NCBI GenBank assembly: GCA_016234445.1
Contig: JACRBT010000004.1
Coordinates: 248,001 to 312,000, forward strand
Direction: 5' to 3'
Length of the DNA stretch: 64,000 nt
DNA from: Chloroflexota bacterium
Lineage (GTDB): Bacteria > Chloroflexota > Dehalococcoidia > Tepidiformales > Tepidiformaceae
Shown piece by piece: positions 41,561-49,667 of this stretch (position 1 is its first letter; every line of letters begins with the position of its first letter). The notes beneath the pieces were generated by a model. The model was not told the origin of the DNA. It saw only the letters and a list, made by a program, of their open reading frames with translations, and ran no database searches. The translations under genes and the position numbers were made by a program.

Positions 41561-44094
41561 GGCTGGTTGCCCCGCCGGGCAAGCGCGCGGAGCTCATAGA
41601 GCCGCTGAATCGCCTCCAGCGGCGTCATCCCCTCGACGTCGAGCGCGCCTACCTCTCGCTCCACCGCGGACGGCCCCCCGAAGAGCGACGGCTGGAGCCG
41701 TGGCGCCGTGTCGGCCGGGACCGGACGGACACCGTCGCGGCTGGCTTCGAGCTCGTCGAGAAGGTGCTGGGCGCGGCTCACGACGGCTGACGGCAGCCCG
41801 GCGAGGCGGGCGACATGGATGCCGTAGGAACGGTCGCTGGGACCCGGGACGATGCGGTGTTCGAAGACGACGTCGCTGCCCTCCTCCCGGACGGAGACAT
41901 GGGCGTTGCGGACCCGCGGGAGGACGCCTTCGAGCGACGTGAGTTCGTGGTAGTGGGTGGCGAAGAGCGTGCGGGCGGCGATCTCGCGGCGATTGTGGAG
42001 GAATTCGACCACGGCCCGGGCAATGGCCATGCCGTCGAAGGTGCTGGTGCCCCGGCCGACTTCGTCGAGGATGACGAGCGACTGCGGCGTTGCCCGGTGC
42101 AGGATCTGGGCAGTCTCCACCATCTCCACCATGAAGGTGGACTGCCCGGCGGCGAGGTCGTCCTGCGCGCCCACGCGGGTGAAGATGCGGTCGAAGAGCG
42201 GGAGGTCGGCTTCGGCCGCAGGGACGAAGGAGCCGGCCTGGGCCATCAGGGCGATGAGCGCCACCTGCCGGAGGTAGGTCGACTTCCCGCTCATGTTCGG
42301 CCCCGTGAGGATGACAACCTGGCAGCCGTCGTCGAGGAGGCAGTCGTTGGGGACGAAGCGGCCGGCGCCGAGCGCGGCTTCCACGACCGGGTGGCGCGCC
42401 CCCACCAGGCTCAGCCGCGAGCCGTCGTTGAACGCCGGGCGGACGTAGTTGCGAAGCGCTGCCGCCTCCCCCAGCCCGAGGGCGAGGTCGATGAAGGCGA
42501 GGGCCTCGGCCACCGCCTGGAGCCCGGCGAGCCCCGCGGCGAGGGTCTCCACCAGCTGTGCGAAGGCCTGCTTCTCCAGTTCGACCAGGCGGTCGCGGGC
42601 GCCGACGAGGCGCGATTCGTACTCCTTCAGCTCCTCGGTGACGTAGCGTTCCGCGCCGACGAGCGTCTGGCGGCGCTGATAGTGGGCCGGGACAAGGCCC
42701 GCGTTCGAGGCGGAGATCTCGATGTAGTAGCCGAAGACCCGATTGTGGCCGACCTTCAGCGTTTTGATCCCGCTCCGCTCGCGTTCGAGGCGTTCGAGGC
42801 CGAGGAGGAAGCCGCGGGCGTCGCGAGTCATCGCCCGGAGGGTGTCGATCTCCCCGAGGAAGCCGGGCTTGATGACGCCGCCTTCGTCGAAGCTCGATGG
42901 CGGATCGTCGTCGAGGGCCGCATCGAGGGCGAGGAGCGGTTCGGCCGCGCCCGCGAGCCGTTGGCGGGCGTCCGCGAGCATCGCCGGGAGATCCTGGCGG
43001 GCGAGGATCGCCCCGAGGTCGAGGGTGGCGCGCAGGGCCGTCCGCAGCCCATGGAGGTCGCGCGGCGCGGCCGCCCGGGAACCGACCCTCCCCGCAAGCC
43101 GGCCGGCGTCCGGCATGGAGCGAAGCACCGCCTGGCACTGTTCGCGCTCAATCGGGTGACTCACCGCCCAGCCGACGGCGTCGAGCCGGGCTTCGAGCGC
43201 TGGCGCCTCCCGGAGGGGGTGGGTCAGCCAGGTCCGGAGGAGCCGCGCCCCCATGGGCGTCTTCGCCAGGTTCAGCACCGAGAAGAGCGAGGCCCGGCCG
43301 TCGCTGCCGAGCACGTCGAGGTTGCGGAGGGTGCGGGGGTCGACCGTCAGGACCTGGCCGCCCGCCACCTGGCGGACGCGCTGGAGCGAACCGAGGGCGG
43401 CGGGGTAAGTCTCGCGGAGGTAGATGAGGATGTGGGCGAGCGCCGCCGCTTCCGCTTCCCCCGGGACAAGGCCGGCGCGGGCATGCTCGCCGAACTGGCG
43501 CGTGACCTCGTTCGCGGCCTGGAAGTCGCTCACCTGCGGCCGTCGGCAGAGGGCGACGGTCACTCCCGCCGGGGCTTCGCCGTCTTCGACCAGCAGCTCC
43601 GCCGGGGCGCTGCGAAGGAGCTCGTCGAGCGCCTCGTCGCCCGTCGCGAGGCGGACCTCCCCGGTCGTGATGTCGGCGAGGGCGAGGGCGGTGCCGTCGC
43701 GGCGGGAGACCATCGCCGCGAGGTAATTCGGCGCGTGGGCGTCGAGGGAGCTTTCCGCGGTGACCGTACCGGCGGTGACGACGCGGACGATGTCGCGGGG
43801 GACGAGGCCCTTCACCTCCGCCGGATCGGCCATCTGTTCGCAGATCGCGACGCGGTAGCCGCGGCCGACGAGCTTCGCCACGTGGCCGTCGATGCTGTGG
43901 TAGGGCACCCCGGCCAGGGGAACGCGGATGTCCTTGCCCATCGGCTTCGAGGTGAGGGTTATCTGGAGCTCGGAAGCGACCAGCTTCGCATCGTCGTCGA
44001 AGGTTTCGTAGAAGTCGCCGAGGCGGAAGAAGAGGATGGTTTCCGGGAAGCGCTGCTTGAGTTCGAGGTACTGGCGGCGGATGGGCGTGGGCAC
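41557..44094 (-). CDS. mutS: DNA mismatch recognition protein MutS
   Basis: 845 residues, full length. Mismatch-binding 'ILFFRLGDFYETF' (Phe-x-Glu), clamp and lever domains, ATPase with Walker A 'ILTGPNMSGKSTYLRQVAL', Walker B 'LVILDEVGRGTSTFDGMAIA', 'FATHYHEL'. GTG start with ACGGAG upstream; a minus-strand TAGAAT -10 box (in 44120-44140) lies about 30 bases before it. First gene of mutS-mutL, which together start methyl-independent mismatch repair. Confidence 0.96.
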   Translation of the reverse strand: MPTPIRRQYLELKQRFPETILFFRLGDFYETFDDDAKLVASELQITLTSKPMGKDIRVPLAGVPYHSIDGHVAKLVGRGYRVAICEQMADPAEVKGLVPRDIVRVVTAGTVTAESSLDAHAPNYLAAMVSRRDGTALALADITTGEVRLATGDEALDELLRSAPAELLVEDGEAPAGVTVALCRRPQVSDFQAANEVTRQFGEHARAGLVPGEAEAAALAHILIYLRETYPAALGSLQRVRQVAGGQVLTVDPRTLRNLDVLGSDGRASLFSVLNLAKTPMGARLLRTWLTHPLREAPALEARLDAVGWAVSHPIEREQCQAVLRSMPDAGRLAGRVGSRAAAPRDLHGLRTALRATLDLGAILARQDLPAMLADARQRLAGAAEPLLALDAALDDDPPSSFDEGGVIKPGFLGEIDTLRAMTRDARGFLLGLERLERERSGIKTLKVGHNRVFGYYIEISASNAGLVPAHYQRRQTLVGAERYVTEELKEYESRLVGARDRLVELEKQAFAQLVETLAAGLAGLQAVAEALAFIDLALGLGEAAALRNYVRPAFNDGSRLSLVGARHPVVEAALGAGRFVPNDCLLDDGCQVVILTGPNMSGKSTYLRQVALIALMAQAGSFVPAAEADLPLFDRIFTRVGAQDDLAAGQSTFMVEMVETAQILHRATPQSLVILDEVGRGTSTFDGMAIARAVVEFLHNRREIAARTLFATHYHELTSLEGVLPRVRNAHVSVREEGSDVVFEHRIVPGPSDRSYGIHVARLAGLPSAVVSRAQHLLDELEASRDGVRPVPADTAPRLQPSLFGGPSAVEREVGALDVEGMTPLEAIQRLYELRALARRGNQP

Positions 44095-44159
44095 GCAGCG
44101 CGCTCCGTGTGGGGCGGGAGATAGGCCATTCTACCCTGATGCGAACGGATGTGCGGCGG

Positions 44160-44858
44160 TCAGGCCGGCGGGCCGGTGGCGGGGCCGGGGCCGAACGGGT
44201 TGCCGCGGGTGATCCGCTCCCGGATCTCGGCGACGAGCACCCGCAGCGACGCGACGTCCGACGCCAGCATGTCGGTCGACAGGACTGCGAGCAGCGCTTC
44301 GCTGTCGATGTCCGAGTGGCTGAGGAGCTGGCGGATGTCGGCTTCGTAGATCGCGGCCTTGTCTGTCTGGCCGCGGCGATACAGCGACGGCAGGGCGAAC
44401 AGCTTCAGGAACACCAGCCCCTCCGGGGTCGCACAGGCGATGTCGGCCCGGCCGGCGATCTTGCCCTTCGCGACGTACCTTCGCCGGAACTCGCGAAAGA
44501 TCGTGTTCTCGGTCAGGAGGATGTCGACGCGGACGCCCTCAAAGTCCGCGTTCGCGAAGTCCCGGTCCCGGGTGAGAACCTGGAGCTCCGGCAGGCGGCG
44601 GAGGTCGGACAGCGCCATCACAAGGTCGACATCCCGGGTGTTCCGCCCCTCGACGTACTGGAGCATGGCGAGGCCACCGACGAGCACGTAGTCCACCTTG
44701 CGCTCAGCGAGGAGGTCGAAGAGGCGCGTCGCGGCGCGGTAGAGCGAGTCGTAGGCGGCGGGGTCTTCGCCAAGCCATCGAAGGGTCCCGAACCGGGCCG
44801 CCTCGAGGACCGCGGGGACGTCCACCTCGCGCGGGGCCGCCGAGGCGTCTTCGTTCAC
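44160..44858 (-). CDS. Nucleotidyltransferase-fold protein (AbiEii-like), function unknown
   Basis: 232 residues. 'DYVLVGGLAMLQYVEGRNTRDVDLVMAL' is the polymerase-beta nucleotidyltransferase core (GG...D-x-D) with a third acidic residue in 'FEGVRVDILLTE'. The rest is helical. Resembles AbiEii/MenT-type or 'nucleotidyl transferase' housekeeping proteins; no AbiEi-like antitoxin is adjacent, so a toxin role is not supported. GTG start predicted to be leaderless. Confidence 0.7.
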   Translation of the reverse strand: MNEDASAAPREVDVPAVLEAARFGTLRWLGEDPAAYDSLYRAATRLFDLLAERKVDYVLVGGLAMLQYVEGRNTRDVDLVMALSDLRRLPELQVLTRDRDFANADFEGVRVDILLTENTIFREFRRRYVAKGKIAGRADIACATPEGLVFLKLFALPSLYRRGQTDKAAIYEADIRQLLSHSDIDSEALLAVLSTDMLASDVASLRVLVAEIRERITRGNPFGPGPATGPPA

Positions 44859-44864
44859 CCCACT

Positions 44865-44870
44865 ATTGTA
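44865..44870 (-). promoter_or_regulatory. Leaderless extended -10 of nucleotidyltransferase gene
   Basis: TGG-TACAAT, six bases, GTG. Confidence 0.6.
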
Positions 44871-44897
44871 CCACCCGGGCCGGCCGCGCCCCCGGTT

Positions 44898-46796
44898 TCA
44901 GGCTCCCGCGGCAGCCCCCGCGGCGATCGGCGCGGCCAGCCGATCCCGCACCTCGATCGCATTGGGCGCGACCTCCCGGCAGGCGCCGCAGCGGACGCAG
45001 AGCGCGTCGTCGACCCGCCACTGGCCGCCTTCCTCGACGAACGCGGCCGTCGGGCAAATCGCCCGGGCCTCGGCGAGGGCAGCGTCGGTCTGGGAGCGGA
45101 CGCGGTATTCGATAAGCCCGGGACAGACGCCGGCGCGGCAGCGCTTCTCGACGATGTGCTCGGTCCATTCGCCGGCGAAGGCCTTCAGCGCGGTCTTAAT
45201 CGTCGTCATCGCGAACTGCCCGTGGAAGCAGTTCGACCAGACGAGCGTCTTGACGAGTTCCTGGAAGTTTTCGAGGTCGGCCTCGCGGCCACCGCCAAGG
45301 GAGATCCGCCGGAGGATCTCCACGGCGCGCTGGGTGCCCCCGTGGCAGGTCGTGCAGCGCCCGCACGACTCCGCCTCGCAGAACCCGAGGAAGTAGGTGC
45401 AGAGGTCGACGATGCAGGCGCTCTCGTCGAAGAAGACGATGCCGCCGCCGCCGAGGAAGAGCCCGCGCTCGCGGTAGGGGTCGAGCGTGAGTGTCAGGTC
45501 GAGTTCGTCGCCGTTGACGACGCCAGAGAGGGGGCCGCCGGGCTGGAATCCCTTGCAGCGCTTGCCGTCCTTCATCCCACCGGCGTACTGCTCGAGCGCT
45601 TCCCGGACCGTTGGGCCGTAGACGATCTCGACGCAGCCCTGCCAGTTCACGCTGCCGGAGAAGGTGAACATCTTGGTGCCCTTCTCCTTGGCGGTGCTGA
45701 CGGTGCTCCACCATTCGGCGCCGTTGCGCAGGATCAGGGGCGCGTTCGCGTACGACTCGACGTTGTTGACGTTGGTTGGCTTGTTCCAGAGGCCCGCCTG
45801 GGCCGGGAACGGCGGCTTGATCCGCGGCATCCCGCGGTAGCCGTCGATCGAGTTGATCAGGCCGGTCTCTTCGCCGCAGACGTACGAGCCCGCGCCCCGG
45901 AAGACGACGAGGTCGAAGTCGAGGCCGCTGCCGAGGATGTTCGTCCCAAGGAGGCCCTTCGCGTAGGCCTGGTCCACCGCGGTCTGCATCCTGGCGAAGG
46001 CGAGCGGGTATTCGTAGCGGATGTAGATGTAGCCTTCGCGGGCGCGGGCGGCCAGCGCCGCGATCAGCATCCCTTCGACGATCAGCTGGGGGTCGCCCTC
46101 CATGAGGACGCGGTTCACCCAGGCGCCGGGGTCGCCTTCGTCGGCGTTGCAGACAAGGTAGCGCGGCTCGGCCGTGGCGCTGCGAAGGAAGTCCCACTTT
46201 CGCCCGGCCGGGAAGCCGCCCCCGGCGCGACCGCCGAGACCGCTGTCGACGACTTCCTTGACGATCGCCTCGGCGTCCATCTCCAGCGCCTTGCCGAAGC
46301 CCTCATAGCCGCCGAGGGCGATGTAGTGGTCGATGTTCTCAGGGTCGATGACGCCGATGTTCGCCATCAGCCGGCGGACCTGGCCCTTCATGAACGGGTG
46401 GTCGCTGAGGAGCGGCACTTCCGGGGTGGAGGTGCCTTCAACGACCCCAAGGGCGAGTTCGGGCATGTCGCCGCCGGCGGCGAGGACGCGGTCGACGAAT
46501 TCGTCCACCCGCTCGGCCGTCAGGTTCGCGTAGAGGACGGTGCGGGTGCCGGCGGCGGAGCGGACGGTCAGGGTCGGCTCCATCCAGGAGAAGCCCCAGG
46601 AACCTCCGGTGCCGACGTCAACGTTAAGGCCGCGGGCCGCCACCGCCGCGCGGAGGGCGTCGAGCGTCGCCTGGCCGCCGCGGGCGAGCGACGAAGTGTC
46701 GATGCAGATGCGGACGTGCTGGCGGCCGTCGGACTGGTAGGCGGCCCAATCGCGCTTCGCCGAGTCGATGATCGCCTGGAGCTTCGCGTTCGTCAT
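44898..46796 (-). CDS. NuoF/HydB-type NADH dehydrogenase subunit with C-terminal ferredoxin domain
   Basis: 632 residues. N-terminal thioredoxin-like [2Fe-2S] domain (~25-95) that has lost its Cys ligands except C31; NADH/FMN domain ('GLGGRAGGGFPAGRKW', 'CNADEGDPGAWVNR'); SLBB domain; N3-type cluster 'ESCGRCTTC' with a later Cys ('SNCFHG'); 'CRAGVCPGL'; and a C-terminal CxxCxxC 4Fe-4S site ('CVRCGAC', fourth Cys in 'AICPTAA'). Layout is that of HydB/HndC/NfnB-type electron-bifurcating or formate/hydrogenase beta subunits. No alpha subunit is nearby. ATG overlaps the nuoE stop (ATGA). Confidence 0.85.
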   Translation of the reverse strand: MTNAKLQAIIDSAKRDWAAYQSDGRQHVRICIDTSSLARGGQATLDALRAAVAARGLNVDVGTGGSWGFSWMEPTLTVRSAAGTRTVLYANLTAERVDEFVDRVLAAGGDMPELALGVVEGTSTPEVPLLSDHPFMKGQVRRLMANIGVIDPENIDHYIALGGYEGFGKALEMDAEAIVKEVVDSGLGGRAGGGFPAGRKWDFLRSATAEPRYLVCNADEGDPGAWVNRVLMEGDPQLIVEGMLIAALAARAREGYIYIRYEYPLAFARMQTAVDQAYAKGLLGTNILGSGLDFDLVVFRGAGSYVCGEETGLINSIDGYRGMPRIKPPFPAQAGLWNKPTNVNNVESYANAPLILRNGAEWWSTVSTAKEKGTKMFTFSGSVNWQGCVEIVYGPTVREALEQYAGGMKDGKRCKGFQPGGPLSGVVNGDELDLTLTLDPYRERGLFLGGGGIVFFDESACIVDLCTYFLGFCEAESCGRCTTCHGGTQRAVEILRRISLGGGREADLENFQELVKTLVWSNCFHGQFAMTTIKTALKAFAGEWTEHIVEKRCRAGVCPGLIEYRVRSQTDAALAEARAICPTAAFVEEGGQWRVDDALCVRCGACREVAPNAIEVRDRLAAPIAAGAAAGA

Positions 46797-47263
46797 TCGC
46801 CCTTCACCTCGCGGGCCAGGCGGATGGCGGCGGAAACGCTCAGGTTCCCGACGACCTCGCCGTTCACCCAGACCTGGGGGGCTTCGCTGCAGGTGCCGTT
46901 GCACTGGCCCACGTGGAGGCCGTAGCGGTGGTCTTCGCTTTCGCCGCCGAGGGGGAGTTCGAGCGTCTGCTGGATGGCCTCGCGGATGCGGTCACCGCCG
47001 CGCAGGCGGCAGGCGGGGCCGCTGCACCAGGCGATCTCGGTCTCAGGGCGAGGGTGGGTTCGGAAGTCGTCGTAGAACGAGACGGTGCCGTAGACGAGCG
47101 CCGGGGTCGTGTTCAGCTGGCGGGCGACGACCTCGATCGCTGCTCGCGAGATGTACCCGTAGCGATCCTGCACGCGATGGAGCGCGGGCATGACGTGACC
47201 GCGTCCCGGCTGGAAATCGGCGACAAGACCGCGCAGTTCTTCGAGTGTTGGCTCAGGCTGCAT
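46793..47263 (-). CDS. NuoE/HydC-type [2Fe-2S] subunit
   Basis: 156 residues. Thioredoxin-like ferredoxin fold with ligands in 'WCSGPACRLRGG' (Cys, Cys) and 'GQCNGTCSEAP' (Cys, Cys); N-terminal helices 'VMPALHRVQDRYGYISRAAIEVVARQLNTTPALVYGTVSFYDDF' are the NuoE signature. Passes electrons between NuoF and the partner subunit. GGGGAG six bases before ATG; TATAGT promoter 30 bases further up. First gene of nuoE-nuoF. Confidence 0.9.
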   Translation of the reverse strand: MQPEPTLEELRGLVADFQPGRGHVMPALHRVQDRYGYISRAAIEVVARQLNTTPALVYGTVSFYDDFRTHPRPETEIAWCSGPACRLRGGDRIREAIQQTLELPLGGESEDHRYGLHVGQCNGTCSEAPQVWVNGEVVGNLSVSAAIRLAREVKGE

Positions 47264-47294
47264 GCCCGCTCCCCGGCTTGTGAAATCGGGCACT

Positions 47295-47300
47295 ACTATA
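47295..47300 (-). promoter_or_regulatory. -10 box of nuoEF
   Basis: TATAGT on the minus strand between the FAD-oxidase stop and nuoE. Confidence 0.55.
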
Positions 47301-47314
47301 ACTCGGGAGCGGCC

Positions 47315-48649
47315 CTATATGCGCGCCCCGGCCGCGGCGGAGACCGCCCGCCAGTCTTCGTCCATCAGCCCCGCCACCTTTTCGCCCAGCAGCAGGCTGT
47401 AGTTCTGGCCACGATCCTCGGGGTAGACCTGGGTGGTGTTCGCCAGGTAGAGCCCGCTCACGCCGGTGCGCATCTCCGGGATCTGCTGGGAGTAGTTCGT
47501 CGTGATCACCGGCTGGCCGCCCGGGTCCTTGAAGAGCCACTTCTGCCGCACCCACGACGGGTCGAAGGCCGGGTTGATGGCCCGGATGCCCTCAAGGTAG
47601 CTCGCGAGAACCGCGTCGGCGTCCATCTCCAGCACGGGGTGGCCGGGCGGCACGTAGTTCGAAAAGTAGACCACGTGGTTGCCGCCGTAGCGCTCGGCGG
47701 GGATGAAGTTCGTGTGCTCAACGCAGGCGACGAACGGCAGCGGGTCGCCGATGTTGAGCCAGTAGTAGGGGCTGAGCTGGCGGTCGAGGGAGAGGATGAG
47801 GCAGGTCGCCCACTGGTAGCGCACGCGCTTGAGGACGTCGCTGTAGCCCTCCGGCAGCGACGGCGCGATCTTCATGGTGATGCTGTTCGGGGTGGTCATC
47901 AGGACCTGGTCGAACTCCCGGAGTTCGCCGTTCACCCGGATGCCGCGGACGGCGCCTTCCTCGACCACGACCTCCTCGACGGGGCAGGACAGGTTGATCT
48001 GGCCGCCGTTGTCCCGGACCCGCTGGGCGAGCCGGTCGATGTAGGCTTCGAAGGACCCCTGGAGGTATCCGAGCTGCTCGCGGGAGCCGGTGGCCCCCTT
48101 CCGGGAGGCGAAGCGCAGGTAGACCTTCCCCCACAGCCAGGTCATGCCCACGTGGTCGGCCTGGTCGGCGAACTTGCCCCGGAGGAGCGGGCCCCAGACG
48201 GCTGCGAACGCCTTCTTGCCGACGGCGCGTTCCATCCATGCTCGGGCGGTGACGTTCTCGTACTTTCGCCAGTCCTTCTGGCGGCGCAGCCAGACCGCGG
48301 CCAGCCCGAGGCGCACCCGGCCCAGGAGCGGCGCGGGCTTGTAGCGGAGGAGGTCCACGGGCGTGACGAAGGGGTACATCTTGCCGCCGCGGAGGAAGGC
48401 GACCTTCGACTCGATCCACTGGAGCCGGTCCCCGAGGCCGAGTTCTTCGATGTAGCGGACGACGGCGGTGTCGTTCGTGAAGATGTGGTGGTAGAAGCAC
48501 TCCAGCTTTTCGCCGCCCACCTCGAACGTCACCACCTGGCCGCCGACACCGTCCCGGGCCTCGAAGATCGTGACCTGGTGGCCCCGCTCCTGGAGCACCT
48601 TCGCCGCGGCAAGCCCGCCAACGCCCGCGCCGACAATACCGACGTTCAT
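47315..48649 (-). CDS. FAD-dependent amine oxidase/protoporphyrinogen-oxidase-like protein
   Basis: 444 residues. N-terminal FAD Rossmann 'VGIVGAGVGGLAAAKVLQERGHQVTIFEARDGVGGQ', FAD motif end 'TGVSGLYLANTTQVYPEDRGQNYSLLLG'. The central 'ECFYHHIFTND' region is found in UDP-galactopyranose-mutase-like and amine-oxidase-like proteins of sugar-lipid loci. It lies in the glycosylation-type operon: its ATG overlaps the stop of the flippase-like gene. Acting on a lipid or sugar-lipid is likely, but chemistry is unproven. Confidence 0.75.
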   Translation of the reverse strand: MNVGIVGAGVGGLAAAKVLQERGHQVTIFEARDGVGGQVVTFEVGGEKLECFYHHIFTNDTAVVRYIEELGLGDRLQWIESKVAFLRGGKMYPFVTPVDLLRYKPAPLLGRVRLGLAAVWLRRQKDWRKYENVTARAWMERAVGKKAFAAVWGPLLRGKFADQADHVGMTWLWGKVYLRFASRKGATGSREQLGYLQGSFEAYIDRLAQRVRDNGGQINLSCPVEEVVVEEGAVRGIRVNGELREFDQVLMTTPNSITMKIAPSLPEGYSDVLKRVRYQWATCLILSLDRQLSPYYWLNIGDPLPFVACVEHTNFIPAERYGGNHVVYFSNYVPPGHPVLEMDADAVLASYLEGIRAINPAFDPSWVRQKWLFKDPGGQPVITTNYSQQIPEMRTGVSGLYLANTTQVYPEDRGQNYSLLLGEKVAGLMDEDWRAVSAAAGARI

Positions 48650-49647
48650 GGGAGCACCGGATCTTCCGTCACCGAGACGTGTGTGATCCGCCCGAAGGAG
48701 ACGCCGAAGCTCCAGAGGAGGATGAGTCCGACGATCGTGGTTGGGACGAAGATCACGGCGTGGGAGACGACGGAATAGGCGCCGGCCAGCCCGTCGGAGA
48801 CGCCGGCCCCCACGAGGACGAGCTTGGCCGCCCACTCGAACGGCCCGGTGCCGCCAAAAAAGGTGGGGATGATGATGGCCAGGTTCGCCGCGGAGAGCAG
48901 GAGGCAGTAGTGCCCGAACCCGACACCGAGGTCGAACCCCAGGCCGATGACCATGTAGGACGATGCCTCTACCGTCCACGCGACCGCACTGAGGAGGACG
49001 ACGAGGAAGAGCGAGCGGGGGTTGTGCACCGATCGCAGCGAGAGCACCAGCTGGTCGGCGATGTGCTCGGCCCGGGGTTCGAACCGGTCCGGGAGGATCC
49101 GGATCAGCCGGTGGATGACCCGTTTCGCCCGCGTTTCGGAGAGCGTGAGGACATAGAAGCCGGTTACCGCGGCGATGAACAGGATGCTCGAAGCAACGGC
49201 GATGGTACGGAGTTTCGGATCCTCGAAGCCGACGATCGAGCCGGAGATAAGCAGCATCAGGACGAGCACCGAGCCATCGAAGAGGCGCTCGACGGCAATG
49301 GTGCCGAAGGTGCCCGTCCGCGAGACCTTCTCCCGGTCGCCGAGGACGTAGGCGCGAACGACCTCACCGGCGCGGGCGGGCAGGAGGTTGTTCGCCATGT
49401 AGCCGATGATGGCGTAGGGGAAGAGCCGCCAGGGGCTCATCGGCGCGACCGGGCGCATGAGGAGCGACCAGCGGTAACAGCGGACCATGATCGCGACGCC
49501 AAGGACGCCAACAGCCGGGAACATGTACCAGTAGTTGGCTTCCTTGAGCGCGTCACCAATCTCCCCCGCGTCGGTTGCGCGGAAGAACAGGTAAATGAAC
49601 ACGGCACTGATGGCCACGCCGGCCCAGAAGCGGAGGGAACGGAGCAA
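48646..49647 (-). CDS. Lysylphosphatidylglycerol-synthase-like (UPF0104) membrane protein
   Basis: 333 residues, eight or so transmembrane helices. 'YMANNLLPARAGEVVRAYVLGDREKVSRTGTFGTIAVERLFD' and 'PTFFGGTGPFEWAAKLVL' are the signature of the LPG_synthase_TM family, which holds lipid flippases and glycolipid transferases (AglD-like). TTG start with GGGAG eleven bases upstream, 20 bases after the Agl23-like stop. Likely moves or builds the polyprenyl-linked intermediate of this operon. Confidence 0.83.
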   Translation of the reverse strand: MLRSLRFWAGVAISAVFIYLFFRATDAGEIGDALKEANYWYMFPAVGVLGVAIMVRCYRWSLLMRPVAPMSPWRLFPYAIIGYMANNLLPARAGEVVRAYVLGDREKVSRTGTFGTIAVERLFDGSVLVLMLLISGSIVGFEDPKLRTIAVASSILFIAAVTGFYVLTLSETRAKRVIHRLIRILPDRFEPRAEHIADQLVLSLRSVHNPRSLFLVVLLSAVAWTVEASSYMVIGLGFDLGVGFGHYCLLLSAANLAIIIPTFFGGTGPFEWAAKLVLVGAGVSDGLAGAYSVVSHAVIFVPTTIVGLILLWSFGVSFGRITHVSVTEDPVLP

Positions 49648-49667
49648 GAGGAAGGTGCTCCCGGTTG

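Noticed and set aside
44160-44858. AbiE-type toxin-antitoxin system
   Set aside because: Only the nucleotidyltransferase-fold protein is present; no AbiEi-like antitoxin gene is adjacent and the neighbours are mutS and nuoF.
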